Below, piece by piece: positions 1 to 7,946 of a stretch of DNA of 64,000 bases (within the stretch, counting starts at the first letter, position 1; each line of letters opens with the position of its first letter). The notes under the pieces are model-generated. The model did not search any database. It was given only the letters and a program-made list of their open reading frames with translations, and was not told where the DNA came from. The position numbers were made by a program, and so were the translations under genes. The stretch comes from Massilia sp. NR 4-1 (lineage in GTDB: Bacteria; Pseudomonadota; Gammaproteobacteria; Burkholderiales; Burkholderiaceae_D): contig NZ_CP012201.1 in NCBI RefSeq assembly GCF_001191005.1, forward strand, positions 6,200,001 to 6,264,000. Direction: 5' to 3'.

Positions 1-1
1 C

Positions 2-3000
2 ATCAATGTGAACGCGGCGCTCAAAACCACGGCGGGACGCATCACGCTCTCGGCCAACGACGCGGGCGCGTCCGGCAGCGATCCGCTGCTGGGCAATCTG
101 AATATCAATGCGCCTATCGATACGCGCGGCGGCACGCTCTCGCTGAGCGGCGCCAATCTGAACCTGAACGCCATCGCCAGCATCGGTACGGGCAGCGCCG
201 ATCTGCGCACCAATGTGGCCGACGGCACGATCACGGTTGCAAGCACCGGCGCCGTGAATGGACTGGCCGCTGTCGCCAATGCGCCGCTGCTTTCCTTTGT
301 CGCGAATAATGTGGTGCTCGATGGCAGCGTGAGTGCTGGCGGTCCGGGCGACACCAGCGTGGTGTCCTTCGCACTTCTGGACAGCAGCCGCCCCTTGGAA
401 ATTGCCGCCAGCAAGACGGGCAGCAGCCTGATATTGAGCGCCGATGAACTGAACCGCATCTCGGCCTCCGAGATCGTTCTTGGCAATTCCTCGCACAATG
501 GCGGTATCGCCGTGTCGCAGGCGGTTGGCCTGCATGCCGAAGTGCGCAAGCTGTCGCTGCGCACCGCCAAGGACGTGGTGTTCAAGCAGCCCCTGGCCAT
601 GGGGAATGCCAACGGCAGCCTGGAGGCTGCGGCGTATGGCGGCGCAGGACGCGTTGTTTTCACCGGCATGGGCAAGGCGAGCGCGGCGACCGTAGCCCTG
701 CGCGCCGATAATATGGACCTGGGCAGCACGGCGGGCACGGTTAGCGCTTCCAGTTATGTAACGCTCGATACGGACGCCGACAGTGCAGCTATCCGCCTGG
801 GGCAGGGCGCCAACGGCGCGACCGGAACCCTGGTGCTGGACGAGACGGAGCTGAAGACTATCGCTGCTCCGGTCCTGGGCATCGGCACGCGCGCCACCTA
901 CAGCGGCGCATTGAGCGTGGATGGCCCACTCAATCTTGCGGCCATCAACATTCCCGCGCTGGCGGCGCCCATGCAGGACTCCGGCGGTGCCGCCGCGGTA
1001 TCAACCGGTACGCCAAACCGCGTCACCAGCGGCGGCGTGATAGGCGGTTCAGCCATCGGCTCCCTGAAGCTGCGCGGCGGCAGCCTCGCGCTGACAGGCG
1101 ATATTGCCGTGACAAATGAACTGGGGCTGTCCAGCTCCGGCGCGATCAGCCAAGGCGGTAAGCTGACGGCGCAGAGCCTGAACGCCAGCGGCACTTCGGT
1201 CGCGCTGGAAGGAGATAACCAGATCGCCAATGTCAGCGGCAGTGCCAGTGGCGGCGATTTCCTGCTGCGCACCAATGCCAGCTTCCTGCGCGTCGGCAAT
1301 GGCCAGACGGCGCAAGGCATCAGTGCCAGCGGCCGCATCAAGCTGACTAGCGCCGGTTTTATCGGACAGTACGACAACGCGCCATTGAGTGCCGCCACGT
1401 TGTTGCTGTCGGCGCCGGAGGGCGTGGATATGATGTCCGCCAACAACCAGGTCGGTGCGGTAGCGGCGCAGAATGTGGCCCGCTTCAATTTCCGCAACGT
1501 CGGCGTGCTGAAAGTGGGCGTGGACGGCAAAGGCGTTTCTCTCTCGTCCAGCGGCAGCGGCAGCGGGAGTGGCACCAATGCTGCCCTGAACATCGAAACC
1601 GGCGGCCAGCTCGATGTGGCCGAAGCTGTGAATGGCGCCGGCCAGGTGGTGCGTCTGGGCGGCAGCGCTGTCCATATCGGCAATACCGGTACGCCTTCGC
1701 ACGCCGGCGTCACCGGCTCGAACGTGACGCTGGATGCCAAGGGCGGCGCTGTCACACTCGACAGCGGCGCTACGCTGGCCGCGCGGCGCGTGAACCTGAT
1801 CGCCGGCCAGGTCAGCCTCGGCCCGGCATCGTCCATCAGCGCCGAAGGCAGCGCGGCGACGGCCGATGGCGCCGTCACCATCACGCCGGGCAGCGGACGG
1901 CTGGTGAAGATTGGTGCGGGCGCGATCGATGATGCGTCCACCCTCGGCCTCTCCAGCGACGAACTCAAAACCATCAGCGCCGATGCGCTGTTTGTGCAAT
2001 CGGGTTCCGGCAGCAGCGGCACCAGCATCGTGGTCGATGGTCTGGACCTGAGCGGGGCCAAGCTGCGCAGCGGCCTGTGGCTGAATGCCAGCGACAATAT
2101 CAATCTGAATGGCAGCGTTACTTTGCCGGTCGACCTGTTTGCGACGGCGGGCGGCTATATCGGCAGCACCGGCCTGGTCACGGCACGCAATATCAATCTG
2201 AACGCCAGCGATTTTCTGCTGGCCGGCGGCGCGGGCAAGGGCCTGGTGGCAAACGGCCAGACCGGCGTGGTGGTGCTCGACTCGGGCACTTCGTCCAAGG
2301 CCTTGCAACTGGGCGGCGCGGGCGTGACCACCGGTTCCATCCTGTTGTCGCAGGAGATGCTGGCGTCGATCCAGGCGAACGAGGTGGCCTTGCTCTCGGC
2401 CAGCGCCATCAATGTGGCGGGCGATGTGAGCCTGCCGGGCGCCAGTCTGGATCTGAAGGCGCCCACGCTGGGCGTGCAGGCTACGCTGAACGCGGCGAAA
2501 ATCGATATCCGTACCGACAGTGCCGATATTGCGGGCAAACTGAAGGCCGATATCGTCAGCATCGCTCCCGTCACTGCGGGCAAGACGATTTCGGTCGGTG
2601 CAGCCTGCGCCGGCTGCCTGTCGCTGACCCAATTGGCGAATATCGAAGCGCCTACTGTGGGCATCGGTTCCAGCGATTCGCAGAACACGGCGGGCGCGAT
2701 CAGCGTGGCGGGTATCGGCACGAGTGCCGGGGCCACCCAGCGCAATGCACTCACTACCCGTATCGGCCTGATTACCGGCGCCGGCGTACTGCAAACCGGC
2801 GCCATCGATGTGCGCGACCTGGGCATCGATGCCGGCAATAGCGTTGTGCTGAACGATGCCGGCAACAAGGTGGAAAACCTGGCTGGTATGGTGAAGGGCG
2901 ATTTCAGCTTCAAGAACAGCCAGGACTTGACGATTGCCCGCCTGACGGGTGCCGCCGGCAGCCGCGCCCACTACGATGTGAGCGGCCTGAAAGTGGATGG

Positions 3001-4102
3001 CAATGTGGTGCTTGACGTGGCCGGATCACTCTCGCGCAGCGATGGCGCCACGGCCGCGGACAAGGGCGTGATCGTGGCCAACCGGCTGGACATGAAGGCG
3101 GGCGGCAGCATTGGCGGCGCATCCTTGGCGCTGCTGACCAGCGTGGCCGGCCTGTCGGCGGAGAGTACGGCCACCAGCGGTGCCATGCCGATCAATATCG
3201 CCAACGTCAACAACACCGCGTATGACAGCAAGCTCACGGTGTACAAGCTGAAACTGGCGGACGGCAATACCGGCGCCGTCACCTTGAACAATACCGGTGC
3301 GACCGAGGTGCCGGCCGCTGGCCTGGTGCGCAGCGACAGCGGCAAGATCACGCTGGTGGCGCATAGTCCGCTCAGCATCGCCGGCACGGTCAGCAGTGCC
3401 AGCGGCGATATCGAACTGGTGGCAGGCGCCAGCGGCTCCTCGGCTGACGTGCTGTCCTTCGCTTCGGGCGCCCTGGTCACGTCCACCAGTGGCACCATCA
3501 AGCTGGCGGCGGGCCAGTCGATCACAGGGGTGGATGCCACCACGGTGCAGGCCGCGCCGGGCCGCCTGGTCACGGTACCGAACCAGAACACGCCGCCGCC
3601 CACCAATCCGCCGCCGGTGACGCCGCCACCCGTGACACCGCCGCCGCCGGTGGAGCCGCCGCCGACCAATCCGCCACCGCCGGTCGAGCCGCCGCCTGTG
3701 ACGCCGCCGCCGGTGAATCCTCCTCCGGTCGAGCCGCCGCCTGTGATACCGCCGCCGGTGAATCCGCCGCCGGTCGAACCACCGCCGGTGACGCCGCCGC
3801 TCAGTGTTGACCTGTGCCAGCTTACGCCTTCGCTGCCGATCTGCCAGGTGATCGCCCCGCCCACGGCGCAGGAACCGGTCAAGCCGGTACAGCAGGCGGT
3901 GAACCAGATCGTCAGCGCCGTCAATACGCAGACGCAGATGCTGGCCGATGCATCCGGCGCTGATAGCGGCCGCGCGCCTTCCGCCTCGAAGAGCGAGGAG
4001 AAGAAGTCCGACAAGAAGGAAGAGGGCAGCAAGGGCAATTCCGCCACCGACAAGACTGGAAGCAAAAATGAGAAAGCCGCACCCAAAATGTATTGCAATT
4101 GA
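2..4102 (+). CDS. Large secreted beta-helix adhesin (filamentous haemagglutinin-like), 5'-truncated
   Basis: The reading frame is open to the left edge, so the N-terminus and any secretion domain lie outside the window. More than 1360 residues are visible. Composition is typical of right-handed beta-helix passengers: Gly, Ala, Ser, Asn and alternating hydrophobics, with almost no Cys. At least five degenerate blocks of about 35 residues carry a core like LSxxELxxIxA followed by a hydrophobic/Gly strand; they start near bases 418, 823, 1936, 2332 and 2614. A proline-rich linker follows (about 3592-3801), then a Lys/Glu/Ser-rich charged tail ending in MYCN. The family is exported by two-partner secretion or a related route and acts at the cell surface. 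No TpsB-type transporter is in the window. The 3' end overlaps the next gene by 35 bp, so the two are probably co-transcribed. Confidence 0.75.
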   Translation: MNVNAALKTTAGRITLSANDAGASGSDPLLGNLNINAPIDTRGGTLSLSGANLNLNAIASIGTGSADLRTNVADGTITVASTGAVNGLAAVANAPLLSFVANNVVLDGSVSAGGPGDTSVVSFALLDSSRPLEIAASKTGSSLILSADELNRISASEIVLGNSSHNGGIAVSQAVGLHAEVRKLSLRTAKDVVFKQPLAMGNANGSLEAAAYGGAGRVVFTGMGKASAATVALRADNMDLGSTAGTVSASSYVTLDTDADSAAIRLGQGANGATGTLVLDETELKTIAAPVLGIGTRATYSGALSVDGPLNLAAINIPALAAPMQDSGGAAAVSTGTPNRVTSGGVIGGSAIGSLKLRGGSLALTGDIAVTNELGLSSSGAISQGGKLTAQSLNASGTSVALEGDNQIANVSGSASGGDFLLRTNASFLRVGNGQTAQGISASGRIKLTSAGFIGQYDNAPLSAATLLLSAPEGVDMMSANNQVGAVAAQNVARFNFRNVGVLKVGVDGKGVSLSSSGSGSGSGTNAALNIETGGQLDVAEAVNGAGQVVRLGGSAVHIGNTGTPSHAGVTGSNVTLDAKGGAVTLDSGATLAARRVNLIAGQVSLGPASSISAEGSAATADGAVTITPGSGRLVKIGAGAIDDASTLGLSSDELKTISADALFVQSGSGSSGTSIVVDGLDLSGAKLRSGLWLNASDNINLNGSVTLPVDLFATAGGYIGSTGLVTARNINLNASDFLLAGGAGKGLVANGQTGVVVLDSGTSSKALQLGGAGVTTGSILLSQEMLASIQANEVALLSASAINVAGDVSLPGASLDLKAPTLGVQATLNAAKIDIRTDSADIAGKLKADIVSIAPVTAGKTISVGAACAGCLSLTQLANIEAPTVGIGSSDSQNTAGAISVAGIGTSAGATQRNALTTRIGLITGAGVLQTGAIDVRDLGIDAGNSVVLNDAGNKVENLAGMVKGDFSFKNSQDLTIARLTGAAGSRAHYDVSGLKVDGNVVLDVAGSLSRSDGATAADKGVIVANRLDMKAGGSIGGASLALLTSVAGLSAESTATSGAMPINIANVNNTAYDSKLTVYKLKLADGNTGAVTLNNTGATEVPAAGLVRSDSGKITLVAHSPLSIAGTVSSASGDIELVAGASGSSADVLSFASGALVTSTSGTIKLAAGQSITGVDATTVQAAPGRLVTVPNQNTPPPTNPPPVTPPPVTPPPPVEPPPTNPPPPVEPPPVTPPPVNPPPVEPPPVIPPPVNPPPVEPPPVTPPLSVDLCQLTPSLPICQVIAPPTAQEPVKPVQQAVNQIVSAVNTQTQMLADASGADSGRAPSASKSEEKKSDKKEEGSKGNSATDKTGSKNEKAAPKMYCN
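3592..3801 (+). repeat. Proline-rich tandem repeat in the adhesin C-terminus
   Basis: An in-frame array of units encoding PPPV(T/E/N/I), about 16 imperfect copies with CCGCCGCC cores. A longer period of about 45 bases (encoding PPPVNPPPVEPPPVT-like units) is also visible. Such segments form extended, rigid linkers and are prone to copy-number change. Confidence 0.85.
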
Positions 4103-4952
4103 GGCGGCCTGCCTTGGCCGCCTGCTGCTGCAGGCCGGCCTGTGCGCCGCCCTGTGGCTGACCGCGATGCAGGCCTGGGCGGCGGTGGCCGGCACGGTGG
4201 TGCAGCTGAGCGGGCCGCTGCTGGCGAAGAAGGCCAATGGCACGGTCAAGATCCTCTCGCTCAAATCCGAGGTGGAAAACGGCGACACCCTCGTCACCGA
4301 GAAAAACACTTATGCCATGCTGCGCTTTATCGACAACAGCGAGATCACGCTGCGGCCCGCCTCCACCATGACGATCGAGAACTTCAGTTTCGACAAGGGC
4401 AAGCCGGAAGGCGATCAGGCCCATTTCAGCCTGGTGAAGGGCGGCCTGCGCTCGATTACCGGCCTGCTGGGACAGCGCAATAAGGAAAAATTCTCGCTCA
4501 AGACGCCGGCCGCCACCATCGGCATCCGCGGCACCACCTTTATCGTCGAGTATGTGGCGCCGGACGACGCGCCGGCCCTGGCGTCGGCCCGGCGCTTCCT
4601 GGGCGCCAGCACGGCGGCGCTGGCGCCGGACAGCCTGCCGCCCGCGCCGCTGCAGCTGGCCCAGATGGCGCAACCCCTGCTGCCGGCCGGCGGCGCGCGT
4701 CCCGCCGGCCTGTATGTGCAGGTGGTGGCGGGCCAGATCAATGTCAGCAACGGTGGCGGCGGGCTGAATTTCAGCGCCGGCCAGTTCGGCTACGTGCCCA
4801 GCACGACGCTGCCGCCCATCGTTTTGCCGGCCAATCCGGGGCTGCAATTCACCCCGCCGCCGGCATTCAGTACGGCCGCCAACCCGGCCGCCCAGGCCAA
4901 TCCCGGCAGCGACAGTGGCAAGGGCAAGGCCGTCGATTGCGAGGTGCGCTAA
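4068..4952 (+). CDS. Exported FecR-domain protein
   Basis: 294 residues. A signal peptide occupies about residues 1-38 (hydrophobic core ending AMQAWA). A FecR-type domain follows: GTVVQLSGPLLAKK, a stretch around MLRFIDNSEITLRPAS, and TPAATIGIRGT, typical of periplasmic or extracellular FecR-fold domains. The C-terminal half is Pro/Ala-rich. The start was chosen at the ATG inside the end of the adhesin gene because it directly precedes the signal peptide; an upstream in-frame extension would give an implausible Arg-rich leader. FecR-domain proteins with this architecture are often found beside large adhesins, so a role in surface assembly or sensing is inferred. It lacks the N-terminal sigma-interacting segment of classical FecR anti-sigma factors. 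Confidence 0.75.
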   Translation: MRKPHPKCIAIEAACLGRLLLQAGLCAALWLTAMQAWAAVAGTVVQLSGPLLAKKANGTVKILSLKSEVENGDTLVTEKNTYAMLRFIDNSEITLRPASTMTIENFSFDKGKPEGDQAHFSLVKGGLRSITGLLGQRNKEKFSLKTPAATIGIRGTTFIVEYVAPDDAPALASARRFLGASTAALAPDSLPPAPLQLAQMAQPLLPAGGARPAGLYVQVVAGQINVSNGGGGLNFSAGQFGYVPSTTLPPIVLPANPGLQFTPPPAFSTAANPAAQANPGSDSGKGKAVDCEVR

Positions 4953-4970
4953 CCGTTTTGTAAAAAACGC

Positions 4971-5001
4971 TTGACCTTCCCATCATGGGATACTTGATGC
5001 T
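4971..5001 (+). promoter_or_regulatory. CueR-type (MerR-family) promoter of copA
   Basis: A -35 element TTGACC (4971-4976) is followed by exactly 19 bp and a weak -10 GATGCT (4996-5001). The over-long 19-bp spacer is the hallmark of MerR-family activated promoters. The operator half CCTTCCC is intact, while the other half (GGGATAC) is degenerate. cueR lies two genes downstream and a cleaner copy of the same site lies at 14338-14368. Confidence 0.75.
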
Positions 5002-5030
5002 GGCGCTATATTCAGGCAGAGGAGTATCCC

Positions 5031-7244
5031 GTGACGAGTTCCACCCATACCCAGACCGTCCGCATCGACGGCATGACCTGCGCCTCCTGCGTCGCCCGCG
5101 TTGAAAAGGCGCTGGCCGCCGTGCCGGGCGTGGGCAAGGCCAGCGTCAACCTGGCCACCGAAACGGCCCGCATCGAGTCGGCTGATCCCCTGGAGTTTGG
5201 CGCGTTGCGCCAGGCCGTCGAAAAAGCCGGCTATGACGCTGCGCCGGTGGTGCCCGATGCGCCGCCCAGCACCGCCGCCAAGGACGCCGAGCCGGCGTCG
5301 GCCCTGCCGCTCATCCTCTCCGCCCTGCTGTCCCTGCCGCTGATGGCGCCCATGGTGGCCGGCTGGTTCGGCGGCCACCTGATGATCGACGGCTGGCTGC
5401 AATGGCTGCTGGCCACCCCCGTGCAATTCGTCTTCGGCGCGCGCTTCTACAAGGCCGGCTGGAAGGCGGCGCGCGCCGGTGCCGGCAATATGGACTTGCT
5501 GGTAGCCCTCGGCACCAGCGCCGCCTATGGCTTGAGCGTCTACCTGGTGCTGTCGGGCGGGGCCATGGCCCATCTGTATTTCGAGGCATCGGCCGTGGTG
5601 ATTACCCTGGTCCTGCTGGGCAAATGGCTGGAAGCGCGTGCCAAGCGCCAGACCACGTCGGCCATCCGCGCCCTGCAGACCCTGCGTCCCGAGGCGGCGC
5701 GGGTGCGCGGCCCGCAGGGCGATGTGGATACGCCGATCGCCGAGGTGCGCCTGGGCGACCTGGTGGTGGTGCGGCCCGGCGAGCGCATCGCCGTCGATGG
5801 CGAGGTGGTGGAGGGCAGCAGCCATGTGGATGAATCCCTGATCACCGGCGAAAGCCTACCGGTGGCGCGTCATGCCGGCGAGCGCGTGACGGGTGGCGCC
5901 ATCAACGGCGACGGCCTGCTGCTGGTGCGCACCAGTGCCACCGGCGCGGAAACCACGCTGGCGCGCATCATTCGCCTGGTGGAGGACGCCCAGGCCGAGA
6001 AGGCGCCGGTACAGCACCTGGTGGACCGCGTCAGCGCCGTCTTCGTGCCGGTGGTGCTGGTCCTGGCCCTGTTTACCCTGCTGGGCTGGTGGTTCGCCAG
6101 CGGCGATATCGAGCGCGCCACCATCAATGCGGTGGCGGTGCTGGTGATCGCCTGTCCCTGCGCCCTCGGCCTGGCCACGCCCGCCGCCATCATGGCCGGC
6201 ACCGGCGTGGCGGCGCGCCACGGCATCCTGATCAAGGATGCGGAGGCGCTGGAAATGGCTTACCAGGTCGGCACCGTGGTGTTCGACAAGACCGGCACCC
6301 TGACCCAGGGCAAACCGGCGCTGGCGGCCCTGATCCCGCATGGCATCGACAAGGAGCGCCTGCTGCAGCTGGCCGCCGCCGTGCAGCGCGGCAGCGAGCA
6401 CTCGCTGGCGCGCGCCGTGCTGGATGCCGAGCGCGGCGCCATCGAGGCGGGCGGCGCGCCGGCCAGCCTGGATGGCAGCGTCATTACCGCCCTGGCCGGG
6501 CGCGGCCTGGCCGCCAGCGTGGACGGCATGCGTCTGCTGCTGGGCAGCACCCGCCTGCTGGAAGAGCAGAAGATCGATATCGCGCCGCTGCAGGCCCGCG
6601 CCGAAGTGCTGGAGCGGGGCGGCCATACCGTGTCCTGGCTGGCCGACGCGCGCGGCAAGCAACTGCTTGGCCTGCTGGCTTTCGCCGACCAGGTCAAGCC
6701 GCATGCGGCCGCCGCCGTGCGCCGCCTGCACAGCCGCGGCATCGCCACCGTCATGCTGACCGGCGACAACCAGGGCAGCGCCCAGGCGGTCGCCGCGCAG
6801 ACCGGCGTGGGCAGCTTCGTCGCCGGCCTGCTGCCGGCCGACAAGACCCAGCACATCGAACGCATCAAGGCCGAGGGCCAGGCCGGCGCGCGCATCGCCA
6901 TGGTGGGCGACGGCATCAACGACGCGCCGGCGCTGGCGGCGGCCGATGTGGGCATCGCCATGTCCACCGGCACCGACGTCGCCATGCACGCCGCCGGCAT
7001 CACCCTGATGCGCGGCGATCCGCTGCTGGTGGCCGACGCCATCGACATCTCGCGCCGCACCTTCAACAAGATCCGCCAGAACCTGTTCTGGGCTTTCGTC
7101 TACAATCTGGCGGGTATTCCGCTGGCGGCGTTCGGCCTGCTGAATCCCATGCTGGCCGGCGCGGCGATGGCGCTCAGTTCCGTCAGCGTGATCAGCAACG
7201 CCTTGCTGCTGCGCCGCTGGCAAGCACTCAAGGAGCAGGAATGA
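5031..7244 (+). CDS. copA: Copper-exporting P1B-type ATPase CopA
   Basis: 737 residues, inner membrane, ATP-driven export of Cu(I) from the cytoplasm. There is one N-terminal heavy-metal domain with GMTCASC (Cys17, Cys20). The metal-transport helix carries CPC (375-377). The phosphorylation motif is DKTGT (Asp419), with TGES in the actuator domain (272-275) and MVGDGINDAPA in the hinge region. Eight transmembrane helices are expected from the family. The GTG start at 5031 has a purine-rich AGAGGAG just upstream and gives the HMA domain at the expected place. The stop overlaps the cueR start (ATGA), so the two are translationally coupled under the upstream CueR promoter, a feed-forward arrangement. 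Confidence 0.96.
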   Translation: MTSSTHTQTVRIDGMTCASCVARVEKALAAVPGVGKASVNLATETARIESADPLEFGALRQAVEKAGYDAAPVVPDAPPSTAAKDAEPASALPLILSALLSLPLMAPMVAGWFGGHLMIDGWLQWLLATPVQFVFGARFYKAGWKAARAGAGNMDLLVALGTSAAYGLSVYLVLSGGAMAHLYFEASAVVITLVLLGKWLEARAKRQTTSAIRALQTLRPEAARVRGPQGDVDTPIAEVRLGDLVVVRPGERIAVDGEVVEGSSHVDESLITGESLPVARHAGERVTGGAINGDGLLLVRTSATGAETTLARIIRLVEDAQAEKAPVQHLVDRVSAVFVPVVLVLALFTLLGWWFASGDIERATINAVAVLVIACPCALGLATPAAIMAGTGVAARHGILIKDAEALEMAYQVGTVVFDKTGTLTQGKPALAALIPHGIDKERLLQLAAAVQRGSEHSLARAVLDAERGAIEAGGAPASLDGSVITALAGRGLAASVDGMRLLLGSTRLLEEQKIDIAPLQARAEVLERGGHTVSWLADARGKQLLGLLAFADQVKPHAAAAVRRLHSRGIATVMLTGDNQGSAQAVAAQTGVGSFVAGLLPADKTQHIERIKAEGQAGARIAMVGDGINDAPALAAADVGIAMSTGTDVAMHAAGITLMRGDPLLVADAIDISRRTFNKIRQNLFWAFVYNLAGIPLAAFGLLNPMLAGAAMALSSVSVISNALLLRRWQALKEQE

Positions 7245-7636
7245 ATATAGGACAGGCGGCCACCGCCTCCGGCGTCAGCGCCAAGATGATCCGCTATTAC
7301 GAAAGCATCGGGCTGGTCAGCGAGAGCCGGCGCAGCGACAGCGGCTACCGCATCTACAACGACAAGGATCTGCACGCGCTGCGCTTCATCAAGCGCGCGC
7401 GTAACCTGGGTTTTTCGCTGGAGCAGATCCGCGACCTGCTCTCGCTGTGGCAGAACAATGAACGCGCCAGCGCCGACGTCAAGGCCATCGCCCTGGCCCA
7501 CGTCGATGAGCTGAACCAGCGCATCCGCGAACTGAGCGAAATGCGCGACACCCTGGCCAGCCTGGCCGATTCCTGCCACGGCGACCAGCGCCCCGATTGT
7601 CCCATCCTGCAGACCCTGGGCAAACCCTGCCACTAG
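7241..7636 (+). CDS. cueR: Copper-responsive MerR-family regulator CueR
   Basis: 131 residues. The N-terminal winged helix runs MNIGQAATASGVSAKMIRYY, with the MerR signature ESIGLVSESRRSDSGYRIY. A long dimerisation helix follows, then the metal-binding loop with Cys112 and Cys120 (CX7C), the same numbering as in E. coli CueR. A Cu(I)-sensing role is therefore well supported. The start overlaps the copA stop by 4 bp. It is expected to activate the 19-bp-spacer promoters at 4971 and 14338 by DNA distortion. The C-terminus has an additional Cys-His. Confidence 0.94.
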   Translation: MNIGQAATASGVSAKMIRYYESIGLVSESRRSDSGYRIYNDKDLHALRFIKRARNLGFSLEQIRDLLSLWQNNERASADVKAIALAHVDELNQRIRELSEMRDTLASLADSCHGDQRPDCPILQTLGKPCH

Positions 7637-7663
7637 ACCGGCATGTATTAACAAACGTATAAT
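7634..7663 (+). promoter_or_regulatory. Putative sigma-70 promoter for riboswitch transcript
   Basis: A perfect TATAAT at 7658-7663 and a weak -35 (TAGACC, 7634-7639) 18 bp upstream lie just before the first helix of the cobalamin riboswitch. The -35 overlaps the cueR stop. Confidence 0.5.
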
Positions 7664-7671
7664 GCCCACCG

Positions 7672-7866
7672 TTTGGTGCCCGGGCGCGAACTCTCGCGCC
7701 CAGTTAAACGGGAAACACAAGCCGCATCGCGGCCAAGGTGTGCTGCCCCCGCAACGGTAAGCAAGCGCCGTCTTCCGACGGCAGGCCCTCTCTCAACAAC
7801 CACTGTGCATCTGGCATGGGAAGGTGGGATGGTCCGACTTGCCAGCCCGGATACCGGCCAGACAGG
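7672..7866 (+). ncRNA. Cobalamin (adenosylcobalamin-type) riboswitch
   Basis: Conserved blocks appear in the order expected of this class: TTTGGTGCCCGGG at the P1/P2 entrance, TTAAACGGGAAAC, the core GCCCCCGCAACGGTAA, then CACTGTGC, CTGGCATGGGAAGG and AGCCCGGATACCGGCCA closing the fold. It sits in the leader of a TonB-dependent receptor, the classic position for cobalamin-repressed uptake genes. Boundaries are approximate. Confidence 0.93.
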
Positions 7867-7868
7867 TG

Positions 7869-7890
7869 GAAGCGCGCCATCCCGCGCTTC
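7869..7890 (+). promoter_or_regulatory. Hairpin likely forming the riboswitch expression platform
   Basis: A perfect 8-bp stem (GAAGCGCG / CGCGCTTC) with a 6-base loop starts 3 bases after the riboswitch core. It is followed by TGTTC rather than a clean U-run. A second small hairpin (GCCCAC / GTGGGC, 7902-7919) lies between it and the start codon. Which of them acts as terminator or anti-Shine-Dalgarno element cannot be decided by eye. Confidence 0.45.
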
Positions 7891-7946
7891 TGTTCAATCG
7901 CGCCCACGGGGAGGTGGGCCGGATTGCTTTCGAAGATGGATTTTCC

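Noticed and set aside
3592..3801. CRISPR-like array
   Set aside because: The repeats are in-frame proline codons within a protein, without unique spacers of constant length.
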